DNA from: a virus
DNA length: 30,031 nucleotides
Strand: one strand, 5' to 3'
Virus record (IMG/VR): IMGVR_UViG_3300020185_001777
Span: 1-30,031 of that record
In this document: positions 1 through 5,857 of the stretch, one piece after another
How the letters are laid out: each line of letters opens with the position of its first letter
How positions within the stretch are numbered: position 1 is the stretch's first letter
Program-made: the position numbers and the translations under genes
Notes under the pieces: generated by a model
What the model saw: only the letters and a program-made list of their open reading frames with translations
What the model was told of the DNA's origin: nothing
The model's database searches: none

Positions 1-345
1 ACCGTTTTCGTTATCTTCGGCTACTGAAATCTTTATGTAACGACCTGGATATTCATCATTGATCGCTTCAAACAAATCATCTGCTATCATCTCGCAGGAC
101 TTGTTATTAAGTTGGATTATATCTTCTTTGTATAAGTTCTCCAACCATCTTTTAAACTGTATAAACTCTATATCTCTATCGTCATGAAACACTTCAATCC
201 ACACTTTAAAGTGGAAGATGTGTCTGTGAGGATAGCCTAAAAAACTAACATCATACTCATCGCCTGTTGCTAGATTAGGATCTTCTAATGCCGCAGGATA
301 CTTATGTATACCTTCTTTACTAAATGTTACCCAAATACTTCTCAT
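1..345 (-). CDS. QueD/PTPS-like T-fold protein, 3' part missing
   Basis: The frame starts at ATG 345, after a GAGG ribosome site, and runs off the window after 115 residues. It resembles the 6-pyruvoyl-tetrahydropterin synthase / QueD family, whose QueD members make 6-carboxytetrahydropterin on the way to preQ0. What I see is an H-R-H pair at residues 40-42 followed by an alternating beta-strand pattern, an earlier His14 that could complete the zinc triad, an EFIQFKRWL segment where the family has its DF..LK helix, and a late Glu near residue 110 in the position of the pterin-anchoring Glu. Oddity: no cysteine lies between His14 and His40, where QueD has its catalytic Cys, so the reaction may differ. 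It is the last visible gene of the early operon and lies 17 bases after cspA. The T-fold assignment is moderately supported; the exact activity is inference. Confidence 0.5.
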   Translation of the reverse strand, partial: MRSIWVTFSKEGIHKYPAALEDPNLATGDEYDVSFLGYPHRHIFHFKVWIEVFHDDRDIEFIQFKRWLENLYKEDIIQLNNKSCEMIADDLFEAINDEYPGRYIKISVAEDNENG

Positions 346-362
346 ATTATCCTCACTCTCAC

Positions 363-560
363 TTATCTGATGTTACTTGCTTGTGGTCCTTTCGCACCTT
401 GCTCAACATCAAATGTTACTTCTTGGTTCTCTGATAGAGATTTATATCCCTCACCTTGTATTGCTGTATGATGTGCAAACACATCTTTACTGCCGTCGTC
501 TGGTGTGATAAATCCAAAACCTTTGCTGGTATCAAACCATTTTACTTTTCCTGTCGCCAT
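363..560 (-). CDS. csp: Cold-shock domain protein (CspA family)
   Basis: This is a complete 65-residue single cold-shock domain, the usual length for the family. RNP1 is KGFGFI at residues 13-18 and RNP2 is DVFAHH at 26-31 (the usual form is DVFVHH). The lysine- and tryptophan-containing first strand (GKVKWF) is intact. Such proteins bind single-stranded RNA or DNA in the cytoplasm and melt RNA structure. The start at 560 follows a GAGGAAG ribosome site. It lies between the outer-membrane protein gene and the QueD-like gene in one minus-strand run, so it is probably expressed from the early promoter at 2759-2787. Csp genes are known in several marine phages; a role in keeping phage transcripts unstructured or acting as an antiterminator is inference. 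Confidence 0.95.
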   Translation of the reverse strand: MATGKVKWFDTSKGFGFITPDDGSKDVFAHHTAIQGEGYKSLSENQEVTFDVEQGAKGPQASNIR

Positions 561-573
561 TCTTTCTTCCTCG

Positions 574-669
574 TTATGAAGTATTACCTTCGTTGTTTAA
601 TTCTAAAGGTACTTCCTTCAAAACTACATGTCCAATTGGACTATGTTCTTTAATTACTATTATTACCAC
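574..669 (-). CDS. Possible 31-codon ORF, GTG start
   Basis: The otherwise empty gap between the beta-barrel gene and csp holds an open frame of 31 codons. It starts with a GTG that overlaps the stop of the upstream gene and ends 13 bases before the csp start. The predicted peptide begins [14 protein letters not shown] and continues with an alternating hydrophobic/acidic stretch ([14 protein letters not shown]). The overlap and spacing match the packing of the neighbours, which suggests translational coupling. Against it: the start is GTG, the ORF is very short, there is no clear independent ribosome site, and I recognise no family. A perfect 12-base palindrome (GTCCAATTGGAC, 630-641) lies inside it. 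Confidence 0.35.
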   Translation of the reverse strand: MVIIVIKEHSPIGHVVLKEVPLELNNEGNTS

Positions 670-1325
670 TTAACACCTATTGTAACACTTAATACATTAT
701 TGTTAACCGGGTCTTCAGTGTATGTATTACTAAATCCCAGCGACACTTTATCATTTAAACTGTAATTGATTGCTGTTTCATTACGCAAATATGTATCTGT
801 TCCAGTTTCATTAAGTAGTTTGTTGGTAATATTTAAACTGTCATTTAGTTTATAAAATATCCATAAACTATTTCTAAGTATTGCTTCGTCCACTTCATCA
901 GTAGTTAAGTATGCAACTGACGTTTCGTGACTTATTTTCCAATTGTCATTTCTAAAAACTTTTATACCAAGGCCACCACCAGTTACTATTCTATCTCCAG
1001 ATGCTCTTAATTTATCACTGTCATAACTTGTTACACTGAATGCATAATACTTAGATGTGATGTCTTTATTTGCTTTACCAATTATGCTAAACTTATCCAT
1101 TTTAACTACATCTTCTTGTTCTTTGTAAACATAGTCAGTTTCAACTACATAGTCAATAATAGGATTATCCCACTCGTGATCTACACTGAATTTTAATGTA
1201 GTTGTATCACTATTAATCTGTGTCCAACCAAACTTGGCATTGCCTGTTGCATTTGCTGGTAACGTTATCAGCAATAATCCTATTGCTAAAATAAAAAATA
1301 ATACAGCCTTTTTAATGTTACTCAT
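663..1325 (-). CDS. Secreted outer-membrane beta-barrel protein, DUF481-like
   Basis: This 220-residue protein has a typical signal peptide: basic residues 5-6, a hydrophobic core at 7-22 and an ANA cleavage motif ending near residue 26. The mature part is a series of amphipathic strands ending in a C-terminal SVTIGVKW, the aromatic-ended signal recognised by the Gram-negative outer-membrane assembly machinery. The overall look is that of the DUF481/YdiY-like small barrels. The start at 1325 follows AAGGATT and overlaps the previous gene by ATGA. A phage gene for an exported barrel in an early operon suggests that it alters the surface of the infected cell, for example in superinfection exclusion or permeability, but this is inference. 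A virion role is less likely because of the signal peptide. Confidence 0.7.
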   Translation of the reverse strand: MSNIKKAVLFFILAIGLLLITLPANATGNAKFGWTQINSDTTTLKFSVDHEWDNPIIDYVVETDYVYKEQEDVVKMDKFSIIGKANKDITSKYYAFSVTSYDSDKLRASGDRIVTGGGLGIKVFRNDNWKISHETSVAYLTTDEVDEAILRNSLWIFYKLNDSLNITNKLLNETGTDTYLRNETAINYSLNDKVSLGFSNTYTEDPVNNNVLSVTIGVKW

Positions 1326-1522
1326 TGTGAATCCTTTCTTAATACTTCTTGTCTAGTAGTACCCATTTCTTTTAATTTTTCATCTATATCAAAGTCATAA
1401 TATTCACCAGTATACTTTCTTAGAATACTTCTTTCACTTAACATAACACTACTAATCCAACAGCCATATGCCATGAAGCAAAGAAATACTATACCAAATG
1501 CTATCTGGATAATCTCAATCAT
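1322..1522 (-). CDS. Small single-span membrane protein
   Basis: This 66-residue protein has one hydrophobic segment at about residues 5-30 (IIQIAFGIVFLCFMAYGCW and following) and then a charged tail of about 35 residues ending in KDSQ. The topology is probably N-terminus in the periplasm or membrane with a cytoplasmic tail. I do not recognise a family. It overlaps the end of the glycosyltransferase gene by 8 bases and the start of the beta-barrel gene by ATGA, so the three are translationally coupled. The context suggests a joint role in envelope modification or in excluding other phages, but the sequence itself gives no activity. Confidence 0.6.
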   Translation of the reverse strand: MIEIIQIAFGIVFLCFMAYGCWISSVMLSERSILRKYTGEYYDFDIDEKLKEMGTTRQEVLRKDSQ

Positions 1523-2738
1523 ATTTTGCCTTTGCTACTTGTCTTCTGTAATGCTGTCTGTCTCTTTGTTGCTCTAGACCTAAACCAGATATTACTTTAA
1601 GTGTTCTTTCTATTGTACCATTTTGATAATCGCTTATCTTACCTAAACTATATTCGCTTAGGTTATCTGTATTAATATCATCAAACATATTAGACAGTTT
1701 ACTAATACAGTCTTCCATGCTCCAAGGAACGTACAAGTGTCTGCCATTGTTAGCAAACACTTCTGGGAAACTTCTATATGCTGGATATAATGTAAGTGTA
1801 CCTAATGTATCTGCTTCGCTTACTGTATTGCTTACCCAGTCTTGCAAGGCACAATTAAATAATACTTGACTGTCTGCTAGTAAGTTATAGTAATCGTTTT
1901 TCTTTAAGCCTGTGTAGATCTTAAAGTTAGCAGTATTGCCTGCTTGTAATTCTAATGCTCTATCAACATACTCTTGATCTGAACTTTTTAGTTCTGGGTG
2001 TCCACAAAATATAGCAAACTCTGTAGCAGGATCTATTTTGTAATAGGCTTCTGCTAAGTCCATATAAAAGTGTGGTTGCTTCTCATCATCCCAACGTGCC
2101 GCAAAACCAACTCTCTTTGTTCTTTCTTTTAACGGCTTAGGATTAGGAACCCGCTCTTGTACTTCGCTTTTACCAAACGGCAAACCTGTTACATATATAG
2201 GCTTTTTAAATCCTGCTGTTCTTAAGTGTGCAACAAATTCTTCACTTGCTACACATATACCTGTAACAAATTCATCTACCATTTGTTCATATCTACGCAT
2301 CCAATCAAACATGCCTTCTCTAATAAGGAAGTCATCTGGGTCTGTTGTTTGTGCTAAGAATCTTAAGAATACTTTAGGTCTGTATTCAGGTGGGGATTGA
2401 TCCATTATGTAAGGCAAACATTCTAAGCCTGGTGTAAACATATCTTCATAAAAGATAACATCATCGCTAGTAATTTCACCGTTCTTCATTTTCTGTACTA
2501 AGTTCATTGTTTGACTTAGACTGTAATAACTTCTACCATGTGCGTCTAACACACTACCTGTAACGATTGCTTTACTGTTATCTAGTTCTTCGCCTTTGAT
2601 AATTTCATAGTCAATGCCATGCTCTTTAAAAACACGCTCGTTCCATTCTTGTAATTGTAATGTATACCTTGCTTCATAAGACTCTAGTCCCATGTAGAAC
2701 AGTTTACGCATGTTTATATCATAAACTCCATCACTCAT
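1515..2738 (-). CDS. GT-B fold glycosyltransferase (GT4-like)
   Basis: This 407-residue protein reads as a GT-B enzyme. The N-terminal Rossmann half ends with a surface strand (VTGICVASEEF, about 158-168) and GLPFG at 185-189. The C-terminal half begins with VGFAARWDDEKQP near 210-221, followed by FAIFCGHPEL near 241-250 and a donor-binding region, SNTVSEADTLGT, near 303-314, where GT4 enzymes have their E-x7-E type signature. Such enzymes move a sugar from an NDP-sugar. The start at 2738 follows GGAG and is the first gene after a consensus sigma70 promoter. The substrate is unknown. It could be the host surface, since the next genes are envelope proteins, or a modified DNA base, since dpdA lies on the other side. 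Confidence 0.75.
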   Translation of the reverse strand: MSDGVYDINMRKLFYMGLESYEARYTLQLQEWNERVFKEHGIDYEIIKGEELDNSKAIVTGSVLDAHGRSYYSLSQTMNLVQKMKNGEITSDDVIFYEDMFTPGLECLPYIMDQSPPEYRPKVFLRFLAQTTDPDDFLIREGMFDWMRRYEQMVDEFVTGICVASEEFVAHLRTAGFKKPIYVTGLPFGKSEVQERVPNPKPLKERTKRVGFAARWDDEKQPHFYMDLAEAYYKIDPATEFAIFCGHPELKSSDQEYVDRALELQAGNTANFKIYTGLKKNDYYNLLADSQVLFNCALQDWVSNTVSEADTLGTLTLYPAYRSFPEVFANNGRHLYVPWSMEDCISKLSNMFDDINTDNLSEYSLGKISDYQNGTIERTLKVISGLGLEQQRDRQHYRRQVAKAKYD

Positions 2739-2758
2739 ATAGATTCTCCATAATGTTA

Positions 2759-2787
2759 ATTATATCATATTTTATGGCCAATGTCAA
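2759..2787 (-). promoter_or_regulatory. Consensus sigma70 early promoter
   Basis: On the minus strand there is TTGACA (2787-2782), a 17-base spacer and TATAAT (2764-2759), a perfect match to the housekeeping consensus. It lies 20 bases upstream of the glycosyltransferase ATG and probably drives the run from that gene to the QueD-like gene early in infection using host RNA polymerase. Confidence 0.9.
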
Positions 2788-2789
2788 CC

Positions 2790-3296
2790 TCAATCTATCA
2801 CCTCGTCTTTGGTATATTTGGTCCAGTCTGTGAAAGTCTTCCTGTCTTGTAGTTCATGTAAACTATGACACCACACACCTGGATTAGTTGCTTTAAAGTC
2901 TTTGTCATCTAGTTTGAGTGTCGCATTGTAATTGAATTGATTAATGTAAGGCAACTTAACACTTATCATTGGTATAAATGTACTATACTCAGTCCAACCA
3001 CATTCTAATACTTGTTCTGCTAAAGTTACGTCAAAGTCTAGTGTAATCCAAATATCATCTTTTAAAAGACTTGTAACTAGTTCGTCCCAACCCTGCCAAT
3101 CTTTTTCAGTTGGTGGATTAAAACTTTGGTTAGCACCTATATAAATGTGCGGACAACCGCTATTAAGTGCCCTAGCAAGTATTTCCTCTTTTGGTTGATA
3201 CCCAACTACAAACAAAGTCTTTTGACCATAAGCAGGCGTATGCTCTACTTCAGTGCCTATAAAAAACTTTGTATCCTCGTGACCTTCTCTATTCAT
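2790..3296 (-). CDS. Conserved-looking unknown protein in the dpdA cluster
   Basis: I place the start at ATG 3296 because it forms a TAATG overlap with the stop of the 64-residue gene. A GTG at 3317 would add seven residues. The 168-residue protein has an alternating beta/alpha pattern: TLFVVGYQPKEEILARALNS, then PHIYIGANQSF, then DIWITLDFDVTLAEQVLECG, then FIPMISVKLPYINQFNY, like half of a TIM barrel or a Rossmann-like sheet. It ends with an aromatic-rich segment containing NPGVWCHSLHEL. I recognise no family and no catalytic motif. Its coupling to dpdA and the 64-residue gene suggests a partner in the same process. It stops just before the early promoter at 2759-2787. Confidence 0.6.
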   Translation of the reverse strand: MNREGHEDTKFFIGTEVEHTPAYGQKTLFVVGYQPKEEILARALNSGCPHIYIGANQSFNPPTEKDWQGWDELVTSLLKDDIWITLDFDVTLAEQVLECGWTEYSTFIPMISVKLPYINQFNYNATLKLDDKDFKATNPGVWCHSLHELQDRKTFTDWTKYTKDEVID

Positions 3297-3490
3297 TAGT
3301 AACTCGTATAACCCCACTTAATTAATTGATCTTGATAATCTACACCTTCATCAATGTTTACAACTTTAGTAGGTGTAGTTTTACCATCTTTAGTCTCTAG
3401 TATTTCCATTTCAGCACCATTCTCTAGTATATGAAATTGTACATCATGTCCTTCGTATGTGTATGTGCCACTGTATGCTTTATTCGCCAT
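3296..3490 (-). CDS. Small unknown protein coupled to dpdA
   Basis: This 64-residue protein has no recognised family. It looks like a small beta-rich domain: an amphipathic strand pair (YSGTYTYEGHDVQFHILENG), a charged turn and a final helix-like segment ending KWGYTSY. No cysteine cluster, signal peptide or membrane segment is seen. Its ATG at 3490 overlaps the last 11 bases of dpdA, and its stop overlaps the next ATG (TAATG), so it is almost certainly translated from the dpdA mRNA. A role as an accessory subunit of the transglycosylase is inference from position only. Confidence 0.6.
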   Translation of the reverse strand: MANKAYSGTYTYEGHDVQFHILENGAEMEILETKDGKTTPTKVVNIDEGVDYQDQLIKWGYTSY

Positions 3491-5021
3491 CGAAATCTGC
3501 CCTCATTATGTCTTCTTGCATATCTGCTTCACTGTCACCTGACTCGTATTCGTCAGTTTCAAATAAAGCACCAAATGTAGATTGTTCCGCACTACCATCT
3601 GAGAAACTAATCTCTTTTAAAAACTCTTTGTTATCTTCTAACATTTGCCTTGCATTTGTGTTATTAGGATCTAACACTTCTTCTGCAAAACTATCAAACA
3701 TTAAAATAGTACCAGGTACATAAGGTGAAGTTTCATTGCTTACACTACTACCTTTTACCTTCTTCCAGTTCTTCCAATGTGTAGGTGTTCTATATTTTTC
3801 CATATCAGCAAGTCTATTTGCTTCTTGCGTTGCTGTAATATGATTATAAACACTATGACCCATGTAAAGAGCATAACTTAGTGTGTCCCAACTAGTTGTG
3901 CATTCTTTACCATTCCTGTTTGTATCTCCATGTCCTAAAACACAGATATCACCAACAGTTAGTCTACTCATTATAGGGGAATGTGCAAAAGGCATAGGCA
4001 TCTTTGATCCTTTCATGTCTTTGTTATCGAATGCTCTATCCATAAAGTATCCAAATCGCTTGGCTCTGTACTCATTATGTGTGTAAGTCTGGCCATATGC
4101 TGTATTAACAAAAGGCGATGCCGCATCAAATGAAAGTGTTATATTAGGATTGTCGTGCTTTCTCAACTGTCTTTGGATACTAGTGAGGTGACATGCCCAA
4201 TTAAGGCGTCCAGTACCTAAGAAGTGTATCCAATCCTTGCCTTCAAGTAAACCGTCTTCTCTAAGATCCAACAATCTACTTAGCACACTATACATGTGCT
4301 TCATATTGATACCAGCGAATGCGTAACCCTCTAAGGTTCTATTCTCATCACCGTATGCTTCTTGCACAAAACTTTTATTGGAAAAATGCTTTACTGCATC
4401 ATACCATGTTTTGCTATTCTCTTCGTTACTACCACTTAACACATTTAAAAACTTAGTAGCACCTGGTGTTCTGTTCCTCATAAAATAGTCTAAATTAAGT
4501 AGACTGATATCTAGTGTGTCTTGAAATTCTGTAAGTCCTGTCCTTTCGCTTAGTTTACCAACTGCCGCAAAAGCAGGAACATCTAATGTCATACTCCAGT
4601 CTGCTGTATGCTCTAACCATGTAAGTATCTTATTACAAAATGCTGTTCTTACAGGATCATTAGGATCTTTAGCATTGCTCCAATCCATTTTAATAACACC
4701 TGTGGCAAGTTGGAAACCACCTGAGTCTCCTAGTATCATAGTTTTACTACGATCTCTACCTTGTATCATTGGCTCACGTTCATCGCTTTTAACAGGATCT
4801 AAGTGAGCATGTCCACCTGAGTAAAGACCCCATGGGTAATGATAATAACTGTTCTCAGGATCAAGGAAGTTCATACCTTGTGTGCCTTTTTCAAAGCCTT
4901 CAGGGCATCTCCATTCACTTGGATTAGCATCCATTTTCTGTAATTGCGTTACATAGAACCCACTAATGGCGGGCAGGTAAACTGCCCAATCCTGGTGCTT
5001 CTTTCCTAAATCTTCTGTCAT
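3480..5021 (-). CDS. dpdA: DpdA-like DNA guanine transglycosylase (TGT paralogue)
   Basis: This 513-residue protein is a relative of tRNA-guanine transglycosylase. DSGGFQ at 99-104 matches the strictly conserved DSGG(F/Y)Q whose Asp binds the base. LDVPAF at 146-151 sits where TGT has its second base-binding Asp. FAGINM at 235-240 matches the glycine-rich turn. SFDAASPFVNT at 297-307 matches the FD....TRN region with the nucleophile, here Asp299. The canonical CxCxxC zinc motif is absent; Cys360, His364, Cys374 and His389/394 are scattered in the right region and could form a variant site. DpdA enzymes swap guanine in phage or island DNA for a 7-deazaguanine base. It starts 2 bases after the clamp-like gene and overlaps the next gene. 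A tRNA-acting TGT is less likely given the divergence and the phage context. Confidence 0.75.
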   Translation of the reverse strand: MTEDLGKKHQDWAVYLPAISGFYVTQLQKMDANPSEWRCPEGFEKGTQGMNFLDPENSYYHYPWGLYSGGHAHLDPVKSDEREPMIQGRDRSKTMILGDSGGFQLATGVIKMDWSNAKDPNDPVRTAFCNKILTWLEHTADWSMTLDVPAFAAVGKLSERTGLTEFQDTLDISLLNLDYFMRNRTPGATKFLNVLSGSNEENSKTWYDAVKHFSNKSFVQEAYGDENRTLEGYAFAGINMKHMYSVLSRLLDLREDGLLEGKDWIHFLGTGRLNWACHLTSIQRQLRKHDNPNITLSFDAASPFVNTAYGQTYTHNEYRAKRFGYFMDRAFDNKDMKGSKMPMPFAHSPIMSRLTVGDICVLGHGDTNRNGKECTTSWDTLSYALYMGHSVYNHITATQEANRLADMEKYRTPTHWKNWKKVKGSSVSNETSPYVPGTILMFDSFAEEVLDPNNTNARQMLEDNKEFLKEISFSDGSAEQSTFGALFETDEYESGDSEADMQEDIMRADFDGE

Positions 5022-5023
5022 GT

Positions 5024-5767
5024 TTAACTCTTAGCAGGTAATATATATTTGTATTCGCCTAAGCCACTGTCAATCACAATTTGCATTGCTCCTGCGTTAG
5101 CAAAACTAACAGTACAATTTGCACTATCGCTTAGTCTTAGAATACTTAATGTTTTGTCTATTTCCCATTTCCAGTTGCCAGACAGTTCGCCTTCAACATT
5201 ATTATTAATAGGAAGTTTACCTTTATCACCGGCACCTTCACCAATGCTAAAATATAAAGCACCATCTTCTGTACTTGGAGAAAACACTGGTTCAAAGCCA
5301 CCTAACACACCATTGAAGTAACCTAAGTCTTTTAAGTTCTTCTGTGACGGTGTAATAGTAACGTCCCATGGTATCTCTTTCATTGTAACAGATTTTAGTT
5401 GCTGATTAATAACATCTGCTAACATAAATCTATAACTACCTGTGTGTCCTTCTGCACTTGTGAAACTAATCTGTACAGGAATATCGTCTCCATTCCTGCT
5501 TTGTGTTTCTACATTTACAGTAGAACCTTCATCTACAAATCCTGGAAACTTTAAGTATCCATCTAGTACACTCATTCTACTAAGACCTACTGTTTGGTCT
5601 ACAAAGTCTGCTACAGGATTGTGTAGTTTACCTTGCAGGATAACAGTTTTGTCTGCATCCATGGCCTCTATAGTTGTACTTTCAGCAGTACCACTAATTT
5701 TAACCTGTTCAATAAAGCCTAAGGCGTGGGTGTGCCTTAGAATGTCTTTAAATATATCTTTTATCAT
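5024..5767 (-). CDS. Probable sliding clamp (gp45/PCNA-like)
   Basis: This 247-residue protein has the length and pattern of a clamp subunit. An N-terminal helix (FKDILRHTHALG) is followed by a strand series with TTIEAMDADKTVILQGKL, which resembles the first PCNA repeat. A second half begins near TGSYRFMLADVINQQL and ends in the strand GEYKYILPAKS, like the usual clamp C-terminus. Clamps encircle DNA and hold the polymerase. Supporting context: the gene follows the DNA polymerase gene directly, and that polymerase ends in a PIP-like tail. Similarity to T4 gp45 is weak by eye, so a different beta-rich DNA-binding role is possible. It has its own CTAAATA promoter, and its stop lies 2 bases before the dpdA start, so both are likely transcribed together. 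Confidence 0.55.
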   Translation of the reverse strand: MIKDIFKDILRHTHALGFIEQVKISGTAESTTIEAMDADKTVILQGKLHNPVADFVDQTVGLSRMSVLDGYLKFPGFVDEGSTVNVETQSRNGDDIPVQISFTSAEGHTGSYRFMLADVINQQLKSVTMKEIPWDVTITPSQKNLKDLGYFNGVLGGFEPVFSPSTEDGALYFSIGEGAGDKGKLPINNNVEGELSGNWKWEIDKTLSILRLSDSANCTVSFANAGAMQIVIDSGLGEYKYILPAKS

Positions 5768-5795
5768 ATGTTGTCACCTCTTACATTAAAGTTAT

Positions 5796-5802
5796 TATTT
5801 AG
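5796..5802 (-). promoter_or_regulatory. Late-type promoter CTAAATA
   Basis: The minus-strand motif CTAAATA, known as a late promoter element in marine T4-like phages, lies 28 bases before the clamp-like ATG, with AGGTG as ribosome site between them. It would allow the clamp, dpdA and the two small genes to be expressed late, separately from the polymerase. The motif overlaps a short inverted repeat, TTTAGG/CCTAAA (5798-5817). Confidence 0.6.
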
Positions 5803-5831
5803 GCCTTTACACCTAAAAAGTTTATAAATCC

Positions 5832-5855
5832 TGGCCGTTTGATACCTAACGACCA
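5832..5855 (-). terminator. Hairpin just after the polymerase gene
   Basis: In minus-strand RNA, UGGUCGUU pairs with AACGGCCA (8 bp including one G-U) around an 8-base loop. It sits 2 bases after the polymerase stop. A U-run follows only after about 13 bases, so it may be a weak terminator or an RNA-processing or stability element. Confidence 0.4.
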
Positions 5856-5857
5856 AG

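Noticed and set aside
3480-5021. Ordinary tRNA-guanine transglycosylase (Tgt)
   Set aside because: The protein is longer, lacks CxCxxC and is embedded in a phage operon, so a DpdA-type role fits better, although this is not proven.
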